Source of the DNA: Acheta domesticus
Taxonomy: Eukaryota; Arthropoda; Insecta; Orthoptera; Gryllidae
Length of the DNA: 64,000 nucleotides
NCBI GenBank assembly: GCA_031308135.1
Contig: JAHLJT010000631.1
Span: 212,396,731 to 212,460,730, forward strand
Direction of reading: 5' to 3'
The position numbers and the translations under genes are program-made. Shown one piece after another: positions 47,673 through 56,200 of this stretch (the stretch's first letter is position 1; the number at the start of each line of letters is the position of its first letter). Below the pieces are notes generated by a model, which was not told the origin of the DNA, did no database searches, and saw nothing but the letters and a program-made list of their open reading frames with translations.

Positions 47673-47929
47673 TATACTGCGATTTTTGTAGGAAGAGCTC
47701 TCAAGATAACTCAAATCCCATCTTCGCGATGGAATATGTCACGGCATTTCGCGTCTTTTCTCGGTCTTGCCGGTAGAAGTCGCATGATCGCAAGCACTGC
47801 TTCATACGGTCGCGATCGTGCGAAATCTAGCGGAACGACTGTGAATGATACGAAATGCCGTGACATATTCCATAGCGAAGATGGGATTTGAGTTATCTTG
47901 AGAGCTCTTCCTACAAAAATCGCAGTATA
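47673..47929. mobile_element. foldback MITE 2 (TA target)
   Basis: A 257-bp near-palindrome starting TATACTGCGATTTTTGTAGG and ending with its inverse, ...CAAAAATCGCAGTATA. Arms of about 85 bp are almost identical (GAAGAGCTCTCAAGATAACT is in both). The uninserted counterpart is TTGCACAGAGCGCTAGCGCTG near 23280 / 42670. It shares the TATAC terminus with MITE 1 but little else. No coding. Confidence 0.87.
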
Positions 47930-47977
47930 ACGCTGTCTAGGTGCTGACAAACCCGTAACTGGCACACCCGTACTGGC

Positions 47978-48177
47978 TGTTAAGATTTTCAAGTTGTCTG
48001 CTGCGATATAGTAGTGAATTGCCATAGCAATGGGTAACTTAGCAACAGCAAAAGGGATGTATTGATTCTATTATAAAATGTGTAGTTTCATGTACAATCA
48101 TCTGTATTGAAATATACATGTGTTTATTCAAGTATCGTCCTCTTATTCGTATACGTTAATTAGTGCGCCCTCTAATA
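47978..48177 (+). repeat. probable 5' LTR of the copia element
   Basis: It begins TGTTAAGATTTTC exactly where homology to the TIR element stops. It has TATAAAA at 48072-48078 and ends just before the primer-binding site. The length of about 200 bp is in the range of copia-type LTRs. There is no second LTR to align, so the right boundary (near 48173-48177) is inferred. Confidence 0.55.
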
Positions 48178-48192
48178 GGTTACGAGCCCAGG
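48178..48192 (+). promoter_or_regulatory. tRNA primer-binding site
   Basis: GGTTACGAGCCCAGG. Its complement is an anticodon-loop sequence (CTGGGCTCGTAACC), so priming would use an internal tRNA cut, as in Drosophila copia. It differs from the initiator-Met version (GGTTATGGGCCCAG) at two bases. A Thr(CGT)-like anticodon loop would fit as well. Confidence 0.5.
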
Positions 48193-48246
48193 CACACGAA
48201 GTTCATTAACGTTTTAGAGTTGAATGAAGAAACGCCGAAAGCAATC

Positions 48247-51200
48247 ATGAATGCTGGTGGTATCGTACGTATCGAAGCACTAGGACGTGACAATTATGAT
48301 ACATGGAAAATGCAAATGCGAGCTTTATTAATAAAAAATGACGCATGGGGATACGTAAACGGCGACATTAAGAAACCTGAAGATAGAGAAAAAGTCACGA
48401 CAATAGAAGCATGGAAAAGAAATGATGAAAAAGCATTATCGGATTTAATTTTGTCAATTGGTCCCAGTCAACTGAAGAATATAAGAAATTGCACGACATC
48501 ACGAGAGGTATGGTTGAGATTGGAAAATAATTTTCAATCAAAAGGTCCCGCACGTAAAGCTACACTTTTAAAGAATTTAACACTTCATAAAATGAGCGAG
48601 GGCGGTGACGTGCGTGAACATCTCGATGTATTTTTCGATACAGTTGACAAATTAGCCGATTTCAATATTATTATTGATGAAGATCAGCTTACTATTATGC
48701 TATTGTACAGTTTACCTCCTAGTTTTGAAAGTTTTAGAATCGCAATAGAATGTCGCGACGAATTGCCGAAACCTGAAAACCTGAGAATAAAAATTATTGA
48801 AGAATACGAAGCTAGAAGAAACTCAGTTCCTACTTCGTCGGATCAAGGAGCTCTGTTATGCAAGAAAACTTCGAAAAATAATAAATACTTCAATAAAGTC
48901 TTCAAGAACTTCAAAGATAATCCAAAGAAGGGGAAGCCTGTCTTCAAACTTCGATGTTATAAATGTCATGAAGAAGGACACAAATCTTCTGAATGTCCCC
49001 TGAAAACACAGACTGGAAAATCAGGTATGAGTTTTTTATCTACTGAGCATAGTCAATTAGGACACGAAGCTTATAAAGTGGTAGATAGTTTTACAGATGA
49101 TACATGGTGTTTAGATAGTGGATGCACATCTCATTTATGTAAAGATATTAACATGTTTTCTAGAATAGATAATCGTAATACGGGCAAATTGAAATTAGCA
49201 AGCGATGCCCATATTGAAATCAGTGCAAAAGGAATTGTCGAAATGACTACCACTTCGAATGACAGAAGGAAATCAATTACTTTACATGATGCATTACATG
49301 TTCCTGCATTGAGAACAAATTCATTATCCGTTGCGAAAATTACAGATCAAGGATATAAAGTTATATTCGATAAGAATGAAGCAATTGTGCAAGATCGTGG
49401 AGGACATACAATGCTGACATCTCATCGTACACAGAATTTGTATCATATAAAAGGCTTACCCATCGAAAATAGTAGAATTGTGGAACCTACACCTAATATA
49501 TTAGAAGAATTTCAAGTGAAAAATGATTCTGTCCACATTTGGCATAGGCGTATGGGTCATCTGAATTTCAAGGATCTCATTCATGCTTTCAAGAATGGAA
49601 TTGTCCGAGGTATTAAGATGGATGACGCTACAAACGATACGTGTGAAATATGTATTCAAGGTAAGATGACGCGATCATCATTTCCTAAGAAATCGAACCG
49701 CATAAGTGAAACTTTAGAAATTGTTCATACTGATATATGTGGACCTATGCGCGTATCTTCAAACGGCGGAGCTAAATATTTTATTTCATTCATCGACGAT
49801 AAGTCCAGATGGACTGAAAAACGTTTCTTAAAATGTAAAAATGATGCTCTAAAAGAATTCAAGTCGTTTAAAACATTGGTTGAGAGGCAAAAAGGAAGAA
49901 AAATCAAATACTTACAATCGGATAACGGTGGAGAATTCATCAACAAAGAATTCGACGAACTCTTAAGGTCTGAAGGTATTCAACGTAGATTATCTGCTGC
50001 CTATTCTCCAGAGCAAAACGGCGTAGCAGAAAGAAAAAACAGAACTCTAGTCGAAGCTGCCAGATGTCTACTACTACAGTCTGGTCTACCTTCATCTTTT
50101 TGGGCTGAAGCGATTTCTACAGCAAATTTTGTAAGGAATCGTTGTCCTACAAGTAAACTTGAAGGTAAGACTCCTTTTGAGGTCTGGAACGGTCGCATTC
50201 CATATGTTGGTTATTTGAAAGAATTTGGATGCGAGGTATTTTGTTTAAACCGTAATTCAAATAAAGGAAAATTTGAAGCTCGTTCCAGGAAAGGTATTTT
50301 TGTCGGATATTCTGATCAATCAAAGGCATACCGCATCTGGATACCTAAACTTTCAAAAATTGAAATAACTAGAGATGTGAAATTTTTGAATGAAAATGAT
50401 AAAACTATAAGAATCTCACCTCAATTGGACGATATATGTTATGAGAAACATATATCAGACGTCAGAAAAGATACTGAAGTCGAATTGAATCTAAAACTAG
50501 TAGGCGAACGACAAGACATCAAGGGACAGATTATAAATGATGATGTCATATCGCTAAAGGACTACGAAGGATGCGAAAACGAAGAGAATTTGCAGAACTC
50601 CAGATCAGGGGAAGTTGCAAATCAGGAAGAACAAAATCAAATTCAAAGAAGACCTGGACGTCCTCGTATATTAAAAACCGGCTTGGCAGGAAGACCAAGG
50701 AAATTATACAATGAAATTGAGACGGTAAACGTATCTTCCGATTTTGTACTTCTTGCTGAAGCTATTCCTTTAATCGAAGCTGTTAGAGGAGAAAATTCGA
50801 TTGAATGGAAAGATGCAATGGCTTCCGAGGTTAAATCTTTAATTAAAAATAAAGTGTGGAAACTCGTTCCGCGTCCTGATAATTCTCAAATAATAGGAAG
50901 TAGATTCGTTTTACGCAATAAATATAATTCCAATGGAAAAATTGAGAAAAGGAAAGCTCGATTAGTAGCACAGGGTTTTTCTCAAAAGCCTGGTATCAAT
51001 TTTGATCAAACGTTTGCTCCTGTAGCGAAGTTGAGTTCGATCCGTACTGCAGTTGCTGTAGCTTGTCAGAGAAACATGAAAATAAGACAATTGGATATCG
51101 TTACAGCTTACTTAAATGGTGATTTAGAAGAGCAAATATTCATGAATCCTCCTGAATATCTAGAACAAATCTTAGAATATATCATTTTAACTGGAGGAGA

Positions 51201-51684
51201 TGATGTTTATAGCCACGAAGCATCTAAGATGTTAATGGATTTAAAAAATGGCAAAAATGTCTGTCTATTGAAGAAAGCTCTTTATGGTTTACGTCAAGCA
51301 GGACGGGCATGGTATTTTCGATTAGACAAAGTACTTAGGAAGATTGGACTCATTCCATCTGAAGCCGATTCATGTGTTTACTATATCGGTCCAATGGAGA
51401 ACAGAAAATTCCATTCTCCGAATCCCATTTTCTTAAACGTCCTTCACACTACTCAACGTAAAAATTTAATCAAAAACGATGGAGCTATTGTTTTGGAAAT
51501 CTGGAAAATGTCCCACGGGCTCCTATCATACATGACGGCTTACATTAGAACTCATTATACTAAACTTAACTATTACTCGTTCACTTTACATTTGCAGACA
51601 GCAGAATTACGAACTACTGTTGTTTTGAAAGTGAAGGACCGAACACACAACCGAGAATACATGAATAGTCCAATCAGCATTTGA
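48247..51684 (+). CDS. copia gag-pol polyprotein, truncated and fused to repeat sequence
   Basis: The start is taken as the ATG at 48247 (MNAGGIVRIEAL), the usual beginning of this Gag; the frame is open further upstream but without ATG. Domains in order: Gag (1 to about 200); zinc knuckle CYKCHEEGHKSSEC (about 236-249); aspartic protease LDSGCTSH (D290); integrase zinc part WHRRMGH with CEIC (432-469); integrase core D496 (HTDICGP), D559 (SDNGGEF) and E595, a D-D-35-E arrangement; reverse transcriptase from W854 with QLDIVTAYLNGDLEE (D950) and LYGLRQAGRAW. The frame loses homology soon after CVYYIG (C1043), before the YVDD catalytic motif. The remaining codons (about 1065 to 1145) derive from an unrelated dispersed repeat. 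No internal stops occur before that, so the truncation is probably recent. Confidence 0.92.
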   Translation: MNAGGIVRIEALGRDNYDTWKMQMRALLIKNDAWGYVNGDIKKPEDREKVTTIEAWKRNDEKALSDLILSIGPSQLKNIRNCTTSREVWLRLENNFQSKGPARKATLLKNLTLHKMSEGGDVREHLDVFFDTVDKLADFNIIIDEDQLTIMLLYSLPPSFESFRIAIECRDELPKPENLRIKIIEEYEARRNSVPTSSDQGALLCKKTSKNNKYFNKVFKNFKDNPKKGKPVFKLRCYKCHEEGHKSSECPLKTQTGKSGMSFLSTEHSQLGHEAYKVVDSFTDDTWCLDSGCTSHLCKDINMFSRIDNRNTGKLKLASDAHIEISAKGIVEMTTTSNDRRKSITLHDALHVPALRTNSLSVAKITDQGYKVIFDKNEAIVQDRGGHTMLTSHRTQNLYHIKGLPIENSRIVEPTPNILEEFQVKNDSVHIWHRRMGHLNFKDLIHAFKNGIVRGIKMDDATNDTCEICIQGKMTRSSFPKKSNRISETLEIVHTDICGPMRVSSNGGAKYFISFIDDKSRWTEKRFLKCKNDALKEFKSFKTLVERQKGRKIKYLQSDNGGEFINKEFDELLRSEGIQRRLSAAYSPEQNGVAERKNRTLVEAARCLLLQSGLPSSFWAEAISTANFVRNRCPTSKLEGKTPFEVWNGRIPYVGYLKEFGCEVFCLNRNSNKGKFEARSRKGIFVGYSDQSKAYRIWIPKLSKIEITRDVKFLNENDKTIRISPQLDDICYEKHISDVRKDTEVELNLKLVGERQDIKGQIINDDVISLKDYEGCENEENLQNSRSGEVANQEEQNQIQRRPGRPRILKTGLAGRPRKLYNEIETVNVSSDFVLLAEAIPLIEAVRGENSIEWKDAMASEVKSLIKNKVWKLVPRPDNSQIIGSRFVLRNKYNSNGKIEKRKARLVAQGFSQKPGINFDQTFAPVAKLSSIRTAVAVACQRNMKIRQLDIVTAYLNGDLEEQIFMNPPEYLEQILEYIILTGGDDVYSHEASKMLMDLKNGKNVCLLKKALYGLRQAGRAWYFRLDKVLRKIGLIPSEADSCVYYIGPMENRKFHSPNPIFLNVLHTTQRKNLIKNDGAIVLEIWKMSHGLLSYMTAYIRTHYTKLNYYSFTLHLQTAELRTTVVLKVKDRTHNREYMNSPISI
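51439..51535 (+). repeat. dispersed-repeat fragment replacing the copia 3' part
   Basis: CTTCACACTACTCAACG, then TTTAATCAAAAACGATGGAG, then TTTTGGAAAT matches 61029-61085 directly and 58500-58590 in reverse complement. Homology beyond 51535 is uncertain. Sequence to about 51690 is not recognised. Confidence 0.75.
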
Positions 51685-51749
51685 CCAATACTAACGCCAG
51701 CTGGGACAGTCAGGGAAAAAGTGCTTGTTTTGATTTTGTCGTTTTTGTG

Positions 51750-51950
51750 ATGTCTCCGGAAAACTCAAATCCACTTCGGAATGGGACAGTGCGATCTGGC
51801 AGAAAGTTAATTACGGATAATATAGTGAACTATTGCCGAGAGGAAAAGAAAAAAGGATTAGTAATACCATTAGAAAGACCTGTGGAAAGAGCTGCAGCGT
51901 TAGTAGGATTAGTAGTTAGTGTAATCTTAAATGCTATTGCTAAGCAGTAG
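51750..51950 (+). CDS. small HTH-like ORF, probable transposase N-terminal fragment
   Basis: 66 codons, MSPENSNPLRNGTVRSGRKL to NAIAKQ and TAG. The segment VRSGRKLITDNIVNYCREEK followed by PLERPVERAAALVG resembles the N-terminal DNA-binding region that precedes DDE domains in insect IS630/Tc1-like proteins, where a helix-turn-helix (AAxxxGxSxxTV) follows. Here the recognition helix is degraded and no catalytic domain follows, so it is likely a relic. Another possibility is the first exon of such a gene. Function is unassigned. Confidence 0.35.
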   Translation: MSPENSNPLRNGTVRSGRKLITDNIVNYCREEKKKGLVIPLERPVERAAALVGLVVSVILNAIAKQ

Positions 51951-53268
51951 AACTGTATATTTCCTTCCTTGAATTGTCGTTGACACCGGTATTTTAATTG
52001 TGGATAATAGTCATTAAATTATCAAAAATTATTAATTATTACTGTAGATTTTTTTGAAAATTAATAATGTTACTAATTTCATCTAATTATTGTATTGGTA
52101 TTTCATGAGGAAATGTCTTCATGCAGAGCATGAAAGGACAATATAGTCAACATAACACGAGCGTCAGTATTTTGATATCTTAGCGTATAACAATATTTTG
52201 ATATTTGGAAACAGTATTTCGTTCCCTTAAGAAGTTCATAATAGCAAATGAATGTTTGATAATTTGAATATTGATAAAAGAATTTCTTTCCGGAGGCACT
52301 TCGAGATATCCAGTATTTTCATATTAGATATTTCGATTTTGATTTAGTGTTCAGATTTCATTAAAGAAACTACATGATTGTTGTGAATTTGAAAAGCTTT
52401 GATATTATTTCTAAAATCAATATTTGTCAAGTTTTGCTACTTTTTTGGAATTTTATTTATTCTCGTCAAAGAACATTACCATTGTCTTAATGATTTAATT
52501 TTAATAAATCGGTGTCACTTTGTTGAATCATCACCCTGCGTCACTTCTGTGGCGAGGTATACTTATTTCCTTCATCATCCTAAAGGTCAAAAGTGTCATG
52601 TCGCCGCCATAACATTCTGTCAGCCTCTGACCTTTTTATCTCTGCATAGTTTTTGAATTGTAATTCGGTTTGAAGTTGTTCTAAAATTTTCATTCTAGTT
52701 CTACCTCTTCCTCTTTTTCCAACTACGAAATTGTGTTTAAGAATTGGTTATTTCTAAAAATGTATCGAAAGAATTTTGCTTTCCTGTTCCAAATCGGGAG
52801 TAGGGATCTCTTCTTCTTCACTTTCTATACAGTTACCTTATTTGAATTTTTTTTTCCTTCGAGGAAACCTTCAGTAGTTTTCGCCACAGTCACATCTCAC
52901 AAGCTTCTAAACGACTCCTGTCCGTTTGTAAAAGCTTCCATCCTTCGCATCCGTATCCAGATATTTTTATGTATAATTATTTCCTTATTTCCTCCAGAAT
53001 CCTAACATAAACAAAATTAGACAATTAGGACGGTAAATGCAAAACTACCGCACAGCATATTGAACGCACCTAATTGGTCGAACCCCACCACCGCTTAGTT
53101 TAATTGAGGTGTCACGCGTTCGAGCGCAGCACTGACGCACAGCTAACACTATTCGCGACATTTAACACGTAGTTTAGCTGGCCTTGTTCTTGACTGATAG
53201 CCGCAGGTGATTATAATCAGATTATAATTACTTTGAGTATTATAACCTCTACATAAAGCGCATTGAAT
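51951..53268. other. intergenic region upstream of TSR3
   Basis: AT-rich, with no recognisable gene or repeat in 51951-53030. The last 240 bp are less AT-rich and include a CpG-containing stretch (GGTGTCACGCGTTCGAGCGC near 53107-53126), plausible as a TATA-less promoter for the gene starting at 53269. No defined promoter element is claimed. Confidence 0.5.
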
Positions 53269-56200
53269 ATGGAGAGAAAAGTGAAGAAACAGAGAACTTA
53301 CCGCAAGAATACCAGACAATTCAGAACGAATACCAAAAGAACAGAACAAAATGTACATGGCGATAGTAGTGAAATATTATTATCTTCATTGACGTTGGAT
53401 GAAACAGGCTAGTGAAACACAAACTTGTTCAGAACTTCATTACGAGTGCTAGTATACTTATGTTTCAATTGCAGATAGTCCATCGGATGATGAATCTCCA
53501 TCCTGTATTACAAGTGCCCCCTTTGATGTTGCCATGTGGGATATGGAGCACTGTGATCCCCGGAAGTGTACTGGACGAAAATTATTTAGACATAGGCTGA
53601 TAAAAAAATTGAATCTTGGGCAACGCTTCAATGGCATTGTTTTAACACCCATCGGTGAGAAGGTGAATGCCATTCTTTGATTTTGTAATTATGTGTTTGG
53701 ATTCAAAATTATCAGGAAATGGTTTTGGTTTTGAATTTAATTAATTTGGGTTCATAAAAAATTTAGAATTGAAATTAATCATTGGTGGTGGTAGTAGTAG
53801 TTACTGTGGAAATACACAGATGTTGTCATGTCCATCACAACTAATCTGGAAAGATGGGCATAATCCTTTCAATAATATTTTTTGGACTTTGACAAGGAAA
53901 ATGTACAAAAACAAAACAACTTTGCTTTAAGAAAATACCAGCCATAATTTTCTTACCAGTTCTGTCAGATGTTTTAGTAACAACTCGTAAATGTCTACTG
54001 TTTTATGACATGGTGCAGATCAATGTCAAATGTTTCTTGTTGTTTAGTTCCACACAACTTTTCATTTGTGACACACTCCCTGTGCTGCCATTCACCGATT
54101 TCTTTAGCCATTCTTTTCTCATATCATTTGTACTACATTAATTTTTTTTTAATAATTATTTTGTCCTCGCATTTAGTGAGTGTACTATAAGTCTTTCCTT
54201 TCTGTATTAGTTATTTTCTTTATTTTTTCTACATCATCCTGAACGTGGTTATGTATCTATTTTTCATTTCAATCTGTGTGTTGCTTTAATTGCTCCCTTT
54301 TTTCATGCACTTATAATATTTTCTTATGTTTACAATGAGCTGTATATGGCTCATCTCAAACTAAATAATCCACCAACAATTAACTATCCTAAATTCACTC
54401 TAACTGAAATGCCCCCCAAAATCCAAACCAAAACAACCGTCCCAACAATAACCCATCCATGCAATCTCTTATCAACAACTCCAATGATAATTCTTTTATA
54501 CATTCCTAATTAACTCAATTACCTACTTAGTTAATATAATTAATATCATCTCAACAACAGTCGAGCATCTCCTTCAGCATCTTTTAACAACATTAACATA
54601 AAACCATAAAACCACAATACCATAAAAAACACATAAATGTACTTGATCGGAATGCCAATGGCATCACCATTAAAACTAGTGGTGCTCCAACAGCACATAC
54701 TTTCCCGTATTATTGGAAACAGCTACGTAGGCTTGAATTATTGCACTTTCTGCCCTACTAACATCTTAGAAATTATTTGAAAATGTCCAATTCAACCAAG
54801 AAGCGAACAACTCCCTGTTTCTATCGCAATGTTGTCAAAACTACGTGTATTCTACAACTGTATAAAAATATAATACAAAAGTTTTGTAAACTTGTATCAG
54901 AAAAAGAAGCCGGATACCATACAGCTATATCAAGTCGCAACAATGATAGGTAATTCACAGAAACTCACATCGGAACGAGATTCAGTTGTTGCATTTCCTG
55001 CAATGTCGATACTCCCTAAATGAGCTAGCAATTTTTATTTCAAATACTTGAAAATAAATAATTTCTTTAAAGATTAATGTGTAACGAGGCCGAATGTCAA
55101 AACAAACAAAGAAACAATATACAAAATTGTAAATTCTAATTTACGATGCATCCGGCTGTCTGAAGCACAGTAAATTTGCAGTGGGCTATTATGTTTGTCA
55201 CGAAATTACAGAAAAACTACTTGTATTTTCAAAAAATTAAGCACGACCTTATTTGAAGATGTATTTCTGATCAATATATTTCATTGTGAAAACCAGCTAC
55301 CATCTATCGCCGCCCATTTTTTTGTTGACATTTTCTCAATTTTTCAGTTGCCTAACGGTTAAATATTAATTTTAGAATAATAATTATTTAAAATATTAAT
55401 TTTAGAATATTAAAGAACGCTAAAAATTTCAAGAAATTACAGCAGTTTCTGACTCTATCTTTGTAATTTTTTTATCCATTGCAGTTCATGATCTTGGAAT
55501 GCAATAGATTAGGTGCATCCAGGCTAATCCACTCTGAAACTTTAGTGTTCTGTTCTCTGAACCACTTGGTCTACCCAGTGTGGGCCCAACGTGGCCCCAT
55601 CACTATTCATGTTTATTACCATCCTCAATGTATGCTGTGTTGTGTGAATGAAAATATCATGCCTATGTTTGAATTTTTTGTTCTCAACTCTGTTATGCCA
55701 TCTGGTAACATATTCCATCAGGCTACAACTGGATATGGTATGAATTTCATACTAAAGAATGAACAAAATAGGGCCAGGGATTGATCTCGGTGGATTTTCC
55801 CTTCGAACTGCTCTTATTGCTGAATTATAATTTCCTATTCCCACTCTGAATTCTCTTCCCTCCAAGAAAGTCTGTAACAATTGTAGTAATTTATCAAAGG
55901 CTTTGGAATAATCTAAGTATACAACATCGGTAGGTATTCCATTGTCCATCTATCTAATATGTAAGGCTATTAAGTAGGTGTGCCATGATACCTTTCCCTG
56001 GGATGAACCCATGTTGGTTGGAAGCAATACATCCCACCTGTAGGGCAAATTCTATAATTCTCCCTTCCAAAAGTTGCTCGAAAGTTTTACAAATAGTGCT
56101 TGTCAACCAATTGGTCTATAATTATAAGGAGTTATGCTTATCATGTGTAAATATTTGTATATACAGGAAAACTGCCTAAGATGGAACCTGACAGTTCCTT

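Larger units (their letters stand above)
46958..47977. repeat. right part of interrupted TIR element, carrying two MITEs
   Basis: It resumes at the target duplication and follows 42230-42735 of the uninterrupted copy: TTGCACGGTGATCAAC, ATGGGGATAGATAACTTCTC, GAGTATACATAAG, TGTAAACAACTATTGCCAGT, CGCTGTCTAGGTGCTG, GTAACTGGCACAC. It is split by two foldback insertions (47361-47593 and 47673-47929). Near 47290-47330 there is a local duplication of GCCGAATACTATC. It ends at 47977, where the copia LTR begins, so the right TIR is missing. Confidence 0.85.
47978..51438 (+). mobile_element. Ty1/copia retrotransposon, 3' part missing
   Basis: A probable 5' LTR, a primer-binding site and a long gag-pol frame are present. 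After the reverse transcriptase fingers and palm entry, the sequence switches at about 51439 to a dispersed repeat found elsewhere in the window. RNase H, polypurine tract and 3' LTR are absent, so the element cannot be autonomous as assembled. The left edge interrupts the TIR element at 47977. Confidence 0.9.

Noticed and set aside
51951..53268. Additional TSR3-upstream exon or divergent gene
   Set aside because: Open frames at 52399-52656 and 52733-53005 are AT-driven and show no conserved motifs or good splice sites leading to exon 1.
53412..53600. Plus-strand 62-codon open frame overlapping TSR3 exon 2
   Set aside because: It is in a different frame from the conserved TSR3 segment and crosses the intron 1 acceptor. 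It has no motif.
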